From Marinomonas pontica (lineage in GTDB: Bacteria; Pseudomonadota; Gammaproteobacteria; Pseudomonadales; Marinomonadaceae), in assembly GCF_026191375.1 (NCBI RefSeq), contig NZ_JAODTL010000033.1:62001-126000 (forward strand): a DNA stretch of 64,000 nt, given 5' to 3'. The position numbers and the translations under genes are program-made. Under the pieces are notes generated by a model. It saw nothing but the letters and a program-made list of their open reading frames with translations. It was not told the origin of the DNA and did no database searches. Below, piece by piece: positions 1 through 10,059 of the stretch; the first letter of the stretch is position 1, and every line of letters begins with the position of its first letter.

Positions 1-2437
1 GGTTGGCGGATACGGGCGTGGAGAGCTGCACCCAAAATCAGACATTGACCTACTCATCTTGATCGAGAATGAAACATCGGCTCCTAAAGACAAAATAGAG
101 TCCTTCATTACGTTTTTATGGGACATTAATTTAGACGTTGGGCACAGCGTGCGCACTATAGATCAATGTACCGAGATGGCCGCAAAAGACATCACAGTTA
201 TTACTAACTTAATTGAGTCTCGCACCTTAATCGGCCCCGTTGACTTGCTCGCAACATTAAAACTGCACGTTGACATCTCTCAAATGTGGGATGGACACTC
301 CTTTTATCAGGCAAAACTGACTGAACAAAAACAACGTCACGCAAAATATCAAAACACCGCCTACAACCTAGAACCCAACCTAAAAGAGTGTCCAGGCGGC
401 CTAAGAGACATGCAGGTGATTGACTGGGTAGCAAAACGCCACCTTCACACCCATCGACTTAGCGCACTAATAGAGAAGCAATTCTTATCAGAAGATGAAT
501 ACATTCAGCTCAAAGGCGCAGTAAGCAACTTATGGCGCATACGCTGGGCTTTGCATATGGTGGCGGGACGAAAAGAAGATCGACTTCTTTTTGACCACCA
601 ACGCACCTTAGCCAAACTGTTCGGCTTTGATGACAATGACTTAAAGCGCAATGTTGAGCGTTTTATGCAAGGCTATTACCAAAGCGTTGCCGCAATCCAA
701 CAACTCAACGACTTGCTCCTTCAGCATTTTGAAGAATCCTTTTTAGCCAAAGACGAAATCAATGTTGTCGAAGTCCTAAACGACCATTTTCAAATTGCCA
801 ATGGTCAGCTTGAAGCACGCTCTAATACGCTCTTTCAAGACAATCCTTCAAGCATGCTTGAAATATACGTCTTACTTGGTGCCCACGAACACATCAAAGG
901 TATTCGTGCCAACACCATGCGACAGCTACGCGACAACTTAGACCTAATTGACGACGACTTTAGAAACAATAAAGTCAATACAGATCTCTTTCTTGATATC
1001 ATTGCCAGCCGATATCGCCTTACCAGCATATTAAGATCAATGAAACACCTTGGGCTACTTGGTCGATACTTACCAGAGTTTGGTGCCATTATTGGGCAAA
1101 TGCAGCACGACCTATTCCATATTTATACGGTAGATGCTCATACCCTCCAGCTGGTCGAGAATTTGCGACGCCTATGGTTACCCGAATTCAAACAAAAATT
1201 CCCGATTTCTGCTCAGGCCATTCGCCATGTAGCAAAAGTCGAGTTGCTCTATATCGCTGGTTTGTACCACGACATCGCGAAAGGACGTGGCGGGGACCAT
1301 TCGGAACTGGGTTGCGTTGACGCTCAAGCCTTTTGTGATCGACACGGTCTGCCAAAGCGAGACACCGACCTTGTCGTCTGGCTGGTTCGAAACCACCTCT
1401 TCATGTCTGTGACAGCCCAACGCAAAGACATTTCAGATCCAGAAGTCATCTGGGAATTTGCCAGCTATGTGAAAGACCAAGAACATCTGGATTACCTTTT
1501 CATTCTAACCGTAGCGGACATCAACGCCACCAACCCGACAATGTGGAACAGTTGGCGCGCGTCTCTTATGCGTCAACTTTATTTGGAAACCAAGCGAGCC
1601 TTGCGCCGTGGTCTAGACTATCCAATTGATGCCGACATGATCAGTGACGAACACAAGCAACGCGCACTGGAAATTATTATCGAGCGAAATGTCGATATCA
1701 TGGAAGCCGAAACCATTTGGGAAACCATAGAAGAAGAGTATTTCATACGCTCAAATGGCGATGAAATTGCCTGGAATACCGAAGCCATTTTGCGTCATAG
1801 ACCAAGCGATAAACCACTGATTGCGATCACCCCACTTGGCGGTCGAAATTTTTCTGGTGCCAGCAAAATTTTTATTTACACGCCCATTAGCAAACACCTG
1901 TTTGCCGTTACGGCCGCCACATTCGAGCAGCTTGGGCTGACTATTTTGGACGCCAAAATCAGCCACACCACCAACAACTACAGTCTAGATAGTTTTGTCG
2001 TTATGGACAGCAACGACAACGACACCAATCTTCATTTAGACAAAGAACGCATTACCTTGATTCGTAAAACCTTGATGGAGCAACTTGAAACACCGTCTCT
2101 TTTCGAGAGTGTCGTACAGCGCCACACACCCAGAATACTCAAAATATTCAACTCCCCGTCAACGGCTCATTTTGTTAGCCAACCGGAAGAAGTGTGGTCT
2201 GCGCTCGAAATAACCGCACCCGATCGACCTGGCCTGCTGGCTCTCGTCGGACAATTTTTCATGAACCACAATATCATGCTGCACAAGGCCAAAATCGCTA
2301 CCCTAGGTGAGCGAGTGGAAGACACTTTCTACATCACAGAGGAAAATGGCGACCTCATCACGGATCCTGACACCATGAACAACATCTGCACCCTTTTAAA
2401 AGAGAAAATAGACCGTTTTTCTCAAGCAATGGACTAA
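1..2437 (+). CDS. glnD: Bifunctional uridylyltransferase/uridylyl-removing enzyme GlnD, 5' end missing
   Basis: GlnD uridylylates PII proteins (GlnB/GlnK) under nitrogen limitation and removes UMP under nitrogen excess, so it is the cytoplasmic nitrogen sensor. The reading frame is already open at base 2, and roughly the first 80-90 residues of the usual 880-900 lie outside the window; 811 residues are visible. At the very start is the nucleotidyltransferase motif GGYGRGEL followed by the DID metal-binding pair. An HD phosphohydrolase motif (LYHDIAKG, His-Asp near visible residue 423) supplies the UMP-removing site. Two ACT domains follow: one starting around ITPLGGRNFSG and a C-terminal one around APDRPGLLALVG, which bind glutamine in the family. 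It ends 6 bases before the dapC start, so co-transcription with dapC is likely. Identification is secure. Confidence 0.97.
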   Translation, partial: VGGYGRGELHPKSDIDLLILIENETSAPKDKIESFITFLWDINLDVGHSVRTIDQCTEMAAKDITVITNLIESRTLIGPVDLLATLKLHVDISQMWDGHSFYQAKLTEQKQRHAKYQNTAYNLEPNLKECPGGLRDMQVIDWVAKRHLHTHRLSALIEKQFLSEDEYIQLKGAVSNLWRIRWALHMVAGRKEDRLLFDHQRTLAKLFGFDDNDLKRNVERFMQGYYQSVAAIQQLNDLLLQHFEESFLAKDEINVVEVLNDHFQIANGQLEARSNTLFQDNPSSMLEIYVLLGAHEHIKGIRANTMRQLRDNLDLIDDDFRNNKVNTDLFLDIIASRYRLTSILRSMKHLGLLGRYLPEFGAIIGQMQHDLFHIYTVDAHTLQLVENLRRLWLPEFKQKFPISAQAIRHVAKVELLYIAGLYHDIAKGRGGDHSELGCVDAQAFCDRHGLPKRDTDLVVWLVRNHLFMSVTAQRKDISDPEVIWEFASYVKDQEHLDYLFILTVADINATNPTMWNSWRASLMRQLYLETKRALRRGLDYPIDADMISDEHKQRALEIIIERNVDIMEAETIWETIEEEYFIRSNGDEIAWNTEAILRHRPSDKPLIAITPLGGRNFSGASKIFIYTPISKHLFAVTAATFEQLGLTILDAKISHTTNNYSLDSFVVMDSNDNDTNLHLDKERITLIRKTLMEQLETPSLFESVVQRHTPRILKIFNSPSTAHFVSQPEEVWSALEITAPDRPGLLALVGQFFMNHNIMLHKAKIATLGERVEDTFYITEENGDLITDPDTMNNICTLLKEKIDRFSQAMD

Positions 2438-2443
2438 AGACCA

Positions 2444-3631
2444 ATGAACCCTCTTATACATTCTTTGCACCCATACCCATTCCAGAAGCTTGCTGAGCTG
2501 ATCGAAGGGTTAACGCCCAATCCAGAAAGCCTCTGATTAAACTGACCATTGGCGAACCTCAGCATGAAGCACCCGCGATTGTGCTTGAAACACTCGCCAA
2601 TAGTTTGGGTGGCGTGAGCAAATACCCAAGCACTAAAGGGGAGCTTCCTCTTCGGGAAGCCATTAGCAAATGGGCTATGAAGCGCTTCAATTTGGATGCA
2701 CTCAATCCAGACACAGAAGTATTACCGGTGACAGGCACTCGTGAAGCATTGTTTGCCATCACGCAGACCTTAGTCGGTGAAAAAGAACAACCTCTTGTCG
2801 TCAGCCCAAATCCGTTTTACCAAATTTATGAAGGAGCCGGCATTCTTGCGGGTGCTGACCTACACTTTTTGCCTTGCGGCTCAGAAACGAACTATAAAGT
2901 CGACTACCAACAAGTAAGCGATGAGACATGGCAGCGCTGCGAAGTACTGTTTGTGTGCTCTCCTAATAACCCAAGTGGCAGTATTACCACCCTAGAGGAA
3001 TACGCCTACCTTATCGAAAAAGCACAAGCGTTTAACTTTACCATTGTTGCTGATGAGTGCTATTCAGAAATTTATTTTGGGGAACAAGCACCTCTGGGCT
3101 TATTAGAAGCATGCCAGCAACTTGGTCACACCACGTACAAGCATTGCCTTATCTTCCAGTCGCTGTCCAAACGCTCTAACCTGCCAGGCTTAAGATCCGG
3201 CTTTGTCGCTGGTGATGCGACTATTCTTAAGCCGTTTTTGCTGTATAGAACATACCAAGGCTGCGCAATGCCAATACACCACCAAGACGCATCCATTGCC
3301 GCTTGGAATGATGAAGAACACTGTCATTAAAAATCGTGAAATTTACACTCGCAAATTTGACTCTGTATTAGAAATACTGTCCCCCGTCATGCCCATTTCA
3401 AAACCCGAAGCCGGGTTTTACCTGTGGCCTGAACTTACTATGACAGACGAAGACTTTTGCACTTTGCTGTATCAAGAAGAATCGGTTTTAGTTCTACCAG
3501 GCAGCTATTTAGGCAGAGAAGACAACGGCAACAACCCTGGCAGCCACCACGTAAGAATGGCGCTCGTTGCAGAAGAGTCTGAATGTGTTGAGGCCGCCAA
3601 AAGAATCCGGAATTTCTTAAGCCGCAGATAA
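2444..3631 (+). CDS. dapC: N-succinyldiaminopimelate aminotransferase DapC, frame broken by two indels
   Basis: PLP-dependent fold-type I aminotransferase that makes N-succinyl-L,L-diaminopimelate in the succinylase branch of lysine and peptidoglycan-precursor synthesis. The ATG at 2444 opens MNPLIHSLHPYPFQKL, then hits a stop at about 2536; adding one A in the GAAAG at about 2529 joins it to KPLIKLTIGEPQHEAP. A second break near 3313-3318 (CACTGTC, one extra base) is needed to pass from DEEH to VIKNREIYTRKF. Repaired, the gene encodes about 395 residues, the normal length. Visible family features are FVCSPNNPSGS, the VADECYSE strand, and the PLP-lysine region FQSLSKRSNLPGLRSG. It lies between glnD and dapD, as in Pseudomonas. 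Net frame change is zero, and I take both breaks as sequencing errors. The other possibility is a real pseudogene. Confidence 0.9.
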
Positions 3632-3671
3632 TTACCAAATTTTAGTTAGACAACTCAGTTGGAGAGCACAC

Positions 3672-4709
3672 ATGAGCAATACCATTTTCGCATTCGGTCT
3701 AGGCATCGGAGCACAAAACAAAGAAGGCAACTGGCTAGAGGTTTTCTACCCGACACCGAGCCTTAATGTTGAAAAAAGCACACAAGATGCACTTCTGGAA
3801 AGCACCAATTATGAAGGTGGAAACAGCACCATCGTATTAGACGAAGGTGACTTGAACCGTCTTCACATGAGCCTTTTAAAAGCAGGCAACATTGAGCAAG
3901 CAGAGCTTGCCTCGCGCCTAAAAGCCTCGACAAAACCTGTGATTCTATGTGTGCTTGCGACCGACGAAGTGCCAAGCAACCCAGCTGAAGTCTATCTAAA
4001 GCTTCAGCTAATCTCTCACCGCCTTGTTCAACCACACAACACCGTGTTGGATGGCATGTTCGGCTTGTTGATCAATACCGCTTGGACAAGCGAAGGTCCT
4101 ATTGATGTTCGTGAATTGGCAGATCGTCAGTTAAGCGCACGCATGGAAGGCCGCACAATCGAGGTCTTTAGCGTTGATAAATTCCCTAAAATGCTTAATT
4201 TCATCGTTCCTACTGGCATTCGTGTAGGCGACGCAGCACGAGTACGCTTAGGCGCACATTTAGCCGAAGGCACAACCGTGATGCACGAAGGTTTTGTCAA
4301 CTTTAATGCTGGCACACTAGGTAACAGCATGGTTGAAGGCCGTATTTCTGCGGGTGTTGTTGTAGGAAATGGCTCTGACCTTGGCGGCGGTTGCTCGACA
4401 ATGGGAACTTTATCTGGTGGTGGCAACATTGTCATTGCAGTTGGTGAAAAATGCCTAATTGGCGCCAATGCGGGTATCGGAATCGGTCTTGGTGATCGTT
4501 GTATTATTGAATCTGGTCTGTATATTACAGCGGGTTCTAAAGTGGCCGTTCTTGATGAAAACAACCAAGTTGTTTCTACAGTGAAAGCGCGTGACTTGTC
4601 TGGTCAATCAGACCTTCTATTCCGTCGCAACTCTTCAACGGGCGCGATTGAGTGCAAAACAAACAAAACCGCCATCGAATTAAACGAGGCGTTGCACGCT
4701 CACAACTAA
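3672..4709 (+). CDS. dapD: Tetrahydrodipicolinate N-succinyltransferase DapD (long, Pseudomonas-type)
   Basis: Transfers succinyl from succinyl-CoA to tetrahydrodipicolinate, the first committed step of the succinylase lysine/DAP route. At 345 residues it is the long form found in pseudomonads, not the 274-residue enterobacterial form. The N-terminal half (MSNTIFAFGLGIGAQNKEG) is the family-specific part. The C-terminal half, from about residue 170 to 310, carries glycine- and valine-rich hexapeptide turns of a left-handed beta-helix (VRLGAHLAEGTTVMHEGFVN, then GISAGVV-like and GANAGIGIGLGD turns). Start ATG at 3672 follows the purine-rich sequence TTGGAGAG. It sits 40 bases after dapC. Its 3' end is followed by a strong intercistronic stem-loop. 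Confidence 0.96.
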   Translation: MSNTIFAFGLGIGAQNKEGNWLEVFYPTPSLNVEKSTQDALLESTNYEGGNSTIVLDEGDLNRLHMSLLKAGNIEQAELASRLKASTKPVILCVLATDEVPSNPAEVYLKLQLISHRLVQPHNTVLDGMFGLLINTAWTSEGPIDVRELADRQLSARMEGRTIEVFSVDKFPKMLNFIVPTGIRVGDAARVRLGAHLAEGTTVMHEGFVNFNAGTLGNSMVEGRISAGVVVGNGSDLGGGCSTMGTLSGGGNIVIAVGEKCLIGANAGIGIGLGDRCIIESGLYITAGSKVAVLDENNQVVSTVKARDLSGQSDLLFRRNSSTGAIECKTNKTAIELNEALHAHN

Positions 4710-4730
4710 TTCAGTACCAAGAACCAACAA

Positions 4731-4760
4731 GCGCCATTTTGAACCTTTTCAAAGTGGCGC
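4731..4760 (+). other. Intercistronic stem-loop between dapD and the ArsC-like gene
   Basis: GCGCCATTTTGAA (4731-4743) pairs with TTCAAAGTGGCGC (4748-4760): 13 pairs with one G-U and a four-base loop. No T-run follows, and the next gene starts only 16 bases later, so it is more likely an RNA-stability or processing hairpin, or a partial terminator, than a full intrinsic terminator. Confidence 0.6.
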
Positions 4761-4776
4761 ATTGCGGGGAAATAAA

Positions 4777-5121
4777 ATGATTGAAATATATGGCATTAAA
4801 AACTGCGATACCATGAAAAAAGCCTTTCGTTGGCTAGATGACAACAACCTTGACTATTCGTTTCACGACTATAAAAAAGAAGGCGTTAACGAAGCGCAAG
4901 CAAAAGCATGGCTTGAACAACTTGGCTGGGAAAATGTCATCAATAAACGCGGAACAACATGGCGTAAATTAGAAGAAGACGTCAAAAATACAATGGATAA
5001 CAACAGCGCCATCCAAATTATGTTGGCTCAACCCTCGATTATTAAGCGACCTCTCATCACGTTTAAAGAGTCCATTTTACTGGGCTTTAATGCAGAGGAA
5101 TATAGCCAAAAATTGCTTTAG
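4777..5121 (+). CDS. ArsC/Spx-family (YffB-like) protein
   Basis: A 114-residue thioredoxin-fold protein of the arsenate reductase-like family, in the YffB/Spx branch (start IEIYGIKNCDTMKKAFRWLD, one Cys near residue 9). The NCDTMKKA segment matches YffB-type proteins. The later RPLI segment (IIKRPLITFKES) is the family's conserved cis-proline region. The ATG at 4777 is preferred over an in-frame TTG at 4762 because GGGGAAATAAA lies just upstream and the family begins directly with the first beta-strand. Genes of this family sit between dapD and dapE in many gammaproteobacteria. Role in the cell is uncertain: YffB binds glutathione, but true arsenate reduction is not shown. Confidence 0.85.
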   Translation: MIEIYGIKNCDTMKKAFRWLDDNNLDYSFHDYKKEGVNEAQAKAWLEQLGWENVINKRGTTWRKLEEDVKNTMDNNSAIQIMLAQPSIIKRPLITFKESILLGFNAEEYSQKLL

Positions 5122-5130
5122 GTTGATCCA

Positions 5131-5325
5131 CTAACGCAGTACAGGTGTGTAAATGCGAGGGGTTTCTTTTCTCTGAGTCATCGGTGCCACAGTTGGTGTA
5201 TAGCCAGAAGAAGAAACATCCGAGCGAATAACAGGGACAAAATAAGATTCTTGAATAACAGGTTGCTGAAAAAGGCTACAACCAGTGGAAATCAACCCTA
5301 AAAAAACAATGACACCTAACTTCAT
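5131..5325 (-). CDS. Small predicted lipoprotein
   Basis: A 64-residue protein with a type II signal peptide: MKLGVIVFLGLISTGC, with a short positive end, hydrophobic core and lipobox ISTGC, so Cys16 would be the lipidated residue. The remaining 48 residues are polar and proline/threonine-rich with no family I recognise. The start ATG is preceded by TAAGGTGGGG at good spacing. It is transcribed against its neighbours, convergent with the ArsC-like gene (9 bases between) and divergent from dapE. Function unknown. Confidence 0.65.
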   Translation of the reverse strand: MKLGVIVFLGLISTGCSLFQQPVIQESYFVPVIRSDVSSSGYTPTVAPMTQRKETPRIYTPVLR

Positions 5326-5401
5326 AACCCCACCTTAATTTGAATCTCCTGTTATAGTAACAGAATCTTCCATAAGGTAGCGAAATCCAATACAAAGGTA
5401 A

Positions 5402-6561
<1,160 letters not shown>

Positions 6562-6585
6562 ACCGATACGAAAAAGCCACGCAAA

Positions 6586-6852
6586 ATGAGAAACATCATA
6601 CACAAAGCGGCCATGAAACTGGGAAATAACCCAAGACAGGCCTTAATAAAAATGATCCAAGGTGGATTGGTGTTTGTCTTTGGCGTGCTAATGCTTATGG
6701 TGGCTGACCGCGTTATCGCAGAATCGTTGGCCCAAGAAATCATCGCATTGTTTGGGCTCATCCTTGCAGGTTGTGGCGTGTTATGGACATTAATAGGTTA
6801 CCTATCCATGAGTGTTCTGCGAATTTATCACATGATTAAAAAGAAGGATTAG
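6586..6852 (+). CDS. Small inner-membrane protein, unknown function
   Basis: Predicted 88 residues with a basic amphipathic start (MRNIIHKAAMKLGNNPRQALIK cut short here) and two membrane segments: about residues 26-41 (GLVFVFGVLMLMVA) and 50-75 (IIALFGLILAGCGVLWTLIGYL), then a basic tail ending KKKD. It lies 24 bases after dapE and 4 bases before the next gene, so it is probably part of the same operon. I do not recognise the family. Confidence 0.7.
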   Translation: MRNIIHKAAMKLGNNPRQALIKMIQGGLVFVFGVLMLMVADRVIAESLAQEIIALFGLILAGCGVLWTLIGYLSMSVLRIYHMIKKKD

Positions 6853-6856
6853 AACG

Positions 6857-7231
6857 ATGCAAACGGATATCGAAATATATGTATTGTCTTGCCCGACAGA
6901 GAAGATCATCAATTGGCTAGAAAGCACCTTTACTCTTGTTAAAAAAAGCGCGCCTTCTTCTCTGTGTTCTAAAGTAACAGTAATAATGAATGACCATGAT
7001 GTCGAAGTCACAATTTTAGAACAAGCTGCAGGAAAGCGATTCACCTCTATTTGGTTTAACTCCGACCAAACCCCTTGGGAAAATGACATTGCCTGCGCAA
7101 AACAAGCGTTTAACGCACTAAATTGCGAGGTGCGGTGTAACTTTCAAGGATGGGAAGAAGAAGGCGAACAGGACCCAGACCAATGGTGGCGAATCAATAG
7201 CCACGAAGAAGGCCCTTTTATTTGGAACTAA
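6857..7231 (+). CDS. Conserved hypothetical cytoplasmic protein
   Basis: A 124-residue acidic soluble protein without signal or membrane segment. It has a beta-rich opening (DIEIYVLSCPTEKIINWL), a central segment LEQAAGKRFTSIWFNS, and a C-terminal Trp- and Glu-rich tail (FQGWEEEGEQDPDQWWRI). It follows the small membrane protein by 4 bases and precedes panD, so it is probably translated from one dapE-to-panD transcript. I recognise no characterised family and assign no function. Confidence 0.7.
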   Translation: MQTDIEIYVLSCPTEKIINWLESTFTLVKKSAPSSLCSKVTVIMNDHDVEVTILEQAAGKRFTSIWFNSDQTPWENDIACAKQAFNALNCEVRCNFQGWEEEGEQDPDQWWRINSHEEGPFIWN

Positions 7232-7283
7232 CCTTCCACATTGATAAAAATAGCAAAACAGAAAGATTAAGAGAGACATTTAC

Positions 7284-7664
7284 ATGCAAATTACACTTCT
7301 CAAAGGCAAGCTTCACATGGCCAGCGTCACCCAAGCAGAGCTTTGGTATGACGGTTCTTGCGCCATTGATAAAGACCTTGTAGAGCTTGCTGGCTTTAGA
7401 GAATTTGAACAGATAGACATTTACAACGTGGATAACGGAGAGCGCTTTCACACCTACGTAATTCTTGCAGAAGCTGGCTCAGGCACCATTTCAATGAACG
7501 GTGCGGCAGCAAGAAAAGTGCAAGTGGGTGACCGTGTCATTATTGCCGCTTATGGACAAATGAACGAAGCAGAAGCCGACGAGTTCAAGCCAAAGTTAGT
7601 TTATTTAAACAAAGATAACACGGTAGAAAGAACAACCAACACGATTCCTGTACAAAAAGACTAA
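7284..7664 (+). CDS. panD: Aspartate 1-decarboxylase PanD (pyruvoyl enzyme precursor)
   Basis: Decarboxylates L-aspartate to beta-alanine for pantothenate and coenzyme A synthesis. The 126-residue proenzyme cleaves itself between Gly24 and Ser25 in the visible WYDGSCAID, turning Ser25 into the pyruvoyl cofactor. The catalytic Tyr region is [16 protein letters not shown], and [13 protein letters not shown] matches the family. Start ATG follows AAGAGAGA. It ends the + strand run that starts with glnD and is followed by a strong terminator. The usual partners panB and panC are not in this window. Confidence 0.97.
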   Translation: MQITLLKGKLHMASVTQAELWYDGSCAIDKDLVELAGFREFEQIDIYNVDNGERFHTYVILAEAGSGTISMNGAAARKVQVGDRVIIAAYGQMNEAEADEFKPKLVYLNKDNTVERTTNTIPVQKD

Positions 7665-7704
7665 ACACGTCCAGCCTCGCACTGCAAAAAGCGATTTCAA
7701 GAAC

Positions 7705-7747
7705 AAAAAAAGGCCGCTTCTACATTTTATTAGAAGCGGCCTTTTTT
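7705..7747. terminator. Bidirectional intrinsic terminator between panD and tpx
   Basis: AAGGCCGCTTCTA (7710-7722) pairs with TAGAAGCGGCCTT (7731-7743) around the loop CATTTTAT. It has an A-run on the left and a T-run on the right, so it can end both the panD (+) and tpx (-) transcripts. Confidence 0.92.
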
Positions 7748-7758
7748 ATATTCAGAAA

Positions 7759-8256
7759 TTACGCTAAAGCAGCCAAAGCGGCTTCGTAATCTGGCTCATC
7801 AGCCGTCTCTGCAACTTGTTCCGTGTAGATTACAGAACCCGTCTCATCCAAGATAACAACTGAACGTGACAAAAGCCCAGCAAGAGGACCGTTTGCAAAA
7901 GCAAGCCCGTAATCCTTACCAAACGTTGAGCGAAATGTTGAACCAGTATCAACATTATCAATACCTTCTGCACCACAAAAGCGCGCTGCTGCAAAAGGCA
8001 AGTCAGCCGAAACGCACACAACATTAACGCCTTTTAATGCCGCCGCAGATTCGTTGAATTTACGAACAGACATAGCGCAAGTTGGCGTGTCTACAGAAGG
8101 AAAAATATTCAGTACCAACTTAGCACCAGCATAATCTGCCAACGTCGCTACTGACAAATCTGTTTTTACCAGCTCAAACGCTGGTGCTGCAGAACCTACC
8201 GCAGGAAGAGAGCCAACAGTCTCAAAAGGGTTTCCTTTTAGCGTAACAGTTGCCAT
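7759..8256 (-). CDS. tpx: Thiol peroxidase Tpx
   Basis: Atypical 2-Cys peroxiredoxin that reduces hydrogen and alkyl peroxides using thioredoxin. The 165-residue protein has the peroxidatic site NIFPSVDTPTCAMSVRKF (Thr and Cys of DTPTC) and a resolving Cys about 34 residues later in ARFCGAEG, the spacing that distinguishes Tpx. The C-terminal half LLSRSVVILDETG is typical. I chose ATG at 8256, not the GTG two codons upstream, because the family begins MATVTLKG and GAGGTG lies just before it. It shares a terminator with panD and lies 26 bases downstream of the cold-shock-type gene. Confidence 0.96.
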   Translation of the reverse strand: MATVTLKGNPFETVGSLPAVGSAAPAFELVKTDLSVATLADYAGAKLVLNIFPSVDTPTCAMSVRKFNESAAALKGVNVVCVSADLPFAAARFCGAEGIDNVDTGSTFRSTFGKDYGLAFANGPLAGLLSRSVVILDETGSVIYTEQVAETADEPDYEAALAALA

Positions 8257-8282
8257 AAACACCTCATAAATATAGTAAAGAA

Positions 8283-8753
8283 TTAACCGCGAATAATAGA
8301 AACGTTTTCTGCTTGCTTACCTTTCTCGCCCTCTGTCACGTAAAAACGCACCAGCTGACCTTCTACTAGAAAACGACGACCACGGCCACGAATCGCACGG
8401 TAATGAACGAAAACATCATCACCATTTTCCATCGTCAAGAAACCAAAGCCTTTTGAAGAGTTGAACCATTTAACCGTTCCTTGCTCACGATCATCATCTT
8501 CGTCTTCTTCAGACTCTGAATCAAATCCCGTTGAGCTGGCTTGGCTTACCATAGCACCAACATAAACAGACACTAAAATAAAAGCAAAATATACAAGGAA
8601 ATTTGCGCCCATCTCTTCTTTCAATACGCCCGCAATTAGTAAAGGCACAATCAAAGCAATTACAAGGCTAACGATAAACGTGCGCAATGAAAATAAACCG
8701 GAACCAACAGAAGACCCTTTACTACGTGAAACATTATCCTGATGATCATTCAT
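8283..8753 (-). CDS. Membrane-anchored cold-shock-domain protein
   Basis: A 156-residue protein with an unusual build. There are two hydrophobic segments, about residues 22-43 ([22 protein letters not shown], cut) and 50-72 ([20 protein letters not shown]), then an acidic linker ([13 protein letters not shown]), then a C-terminal cold-shock domain from about residue 90. The domain has both RNA-binding motifs, KGFGFLTM (RNP1) and DVFVHY (RNP2), and the opening GTVKWFN. Ordinary Csp proteins are about 70 residues and soluble, so this one probably holds a nucleic-acid-binding OB fold at the inner membrane. Upstream is a roughly 290-base AT-rich region (8754-9041) in which I see only likely promoter sequence for this gene and slyX. 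Role unknown. Confidence 0.85.
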   Translation of the reverse strand: MNDHQDNVSRSKGSSVGSGLFSLRTFIVSLVIALIVPLLIAGVLKEEMGANFLVYFAFILVSVYVGAMVSQASSTGFDSESEEDEDDDREQGTVKWFNSSKGFGFLTMENGDDVFVHYRAIRGRGRRFLVEGQLVRFYVTEGEKGKQAENVSIIRG

Positions 8754-9041
8754 AAAAATATATCTCTTATTAAATTGAATATTATTGTGAAGCAGAGACT
8801 ATCCTAAAAAATAGACTCCGTATTAGTGCATAAAATGAATAAATAAATATTATTACTAAACTCTTTTCGAAATCACCATGTGAAGCTAAAGAAGATAGTA
8901 GTAAAATACTTATCTTCATTTTAGAGCAATTTTCACGCCACTCTTACACTGAACATGACCAAGAATTGCATCATATATTTGTATAGAATCGCTTATAAAG
9001 CACGAATTTAGTTTCGTAAGGTTAACACACAGAAGGTATCT

Positions 9042-9254
9042 ATGAACACCTCACAAATCAATCAACGCATTGACGAATTGGAATTCAAACTGCAATTTCA
9101 AGAAGATACAATTGACAGTTTAAATCAAGCGCTTATCAGTCAACAGAAAGACATGTTACTAATGCAAGAAAAGCTTGTGTTATTGGGTAATCAGCTAGAA
9201 TCATATCGACAGCAGCAACCTATTCACGATGGCGATCGACCACCACATTATTAA
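9042..9254 (+). CDS. slyX: SlyX family protein
   Basis: A 70-residue, mostly coiled-coil protein: INQRIDELEFKLQFQEDTID is the family signature, followed by heptad-like hydrophobics and the typical basic/aromatic end DRPPHY. SlyX proteins occur widely in proteobacteria, but their function is not established. The ATG follows AGAAGGTATCT. It is convergent with rsmJ, with 10 bases between. Confidence 0.88.
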   Translation: MNTSQINQRIDELEFKLQFQEDTIDSLNQALISQQKDMLLMQEKLVLLGNQLESYRQQQPIHDGDRPPHY

Positions 9255-9264
9255 TGCACAAAGT

Positions 9265-10059
9265 TTATGATGTGGAAGAGTCCAGAGATTTAGAAACATA
9301 AATATCAAATCGCCCTGATTTACCTTCCAGTTGATACGTTGGTTCAGAACCATTCAAAAAAGGAGCGCCTTTAGGGCGCTTCACTACCACTCGATACTCT
9401 GCAATAGACAAAGCAAACGGCAGTAATTGGTCTGCGTCTGAGTCTTTCCCGATCAGATCTCTAAAAAAAGCCATTTCTTTCTTAGCCGCGGCAGAAGACT
9501 TATCGGTGTGAGGGTACATTGGGTCTAAATACACGACATCAAACCGAGTGCCTGGAGGAATCGTAGTGATGTCACCGCTTAACAGCGTCATATCGTTAAC
9601 AATTTCAGCCACTTCCTCATGAAGTGAGGCACGATACAAGCCATCCTCTAGCATCGCTCTAACAAAGCCCACTCGCTCACAAAGAGAAAGAGAGCACCCC
9701 AAACACGCCAACACAAAAGCATCGCGACCCAATCCAGCCGTAGCGTCTAAAACCGATAAATTCGCGCGTTTATTTAGACCAACCGCTTTCGCTATGTCTT
9801 GCCCTTTGCCGCCGCCAAATTTACGGCGATGATCAACTGCCCCTGATGTAAAGTCGACATATACTGGCTTAGGTGCTCCTTTTCCTGTCTTTGCAATCGC
9901 CACACCATCCCATGTTTTCAGAAGCAAATAATCATATTGAGAAACAAACTTAATGGGTTCCTTCAACAGTATAAAATCGAGGTTCAGCGACGTTGCCAAC
10001 ACGCGGCATTCTGCCACTAGCGCTTTATCATTTGTCGCAACAGCAATCGAATTAAGCAA
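9265..10059 (-). CDS. rsmJ: 16S rRNA (guanine-N2)-methyltransferase RsmJ
   Basis: Methylates G1516 of 16S rRNA using S-adenosylmethionine. The 264-residue protein has the SAM-binding glycine loop [16 protein letters not shown] near the middle and the catalytic-type motif [17 protein letters not shown]. The preceding [15 protein letters not shown] and the final RFDIYV strand are characteristic of the former YhiQ family. The gene appears monocistronic on the minus strand. Confidence 0.94.
   Translation of the reverse strand: MLNSIAVATNDKALVAECRVLATSLNLDFILLKEPIKFVSQYDYLLLKTWDGVAIAKTGKGAPKPVYVDFTSGAVDHRRKFGGGKGQDIAKAVGLNKRANLSVLDATAGLGRDAFVLACLGCSLSLCERVGFVRAMLEDGLYRASLHEEVAEIVNDMTLLSGDITTIPPGTRFDVVYLDPMYPHTDKSSAAAKKEMAFFRDLIGKDSDADQLLPFALSIAEYRVVVKRPKGAPFLNGSEPTYQLEGKSGRFDIYVSKSLDSSTS

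Noticed and set aside
2444-3631. dapC as a true pseudogene
   Set aside because: The two indels cancel in frame, the protein is otherwise intact, and many neighbouring genes show the same kind of error.
4127-4564. A 145-codon open frame on the minus strand inside dapD
   Set aside because: It lies wholly antisense to a clear dapD, has proline/serine/threonine-rich composition typical of an antisense shadow, and no RBS.
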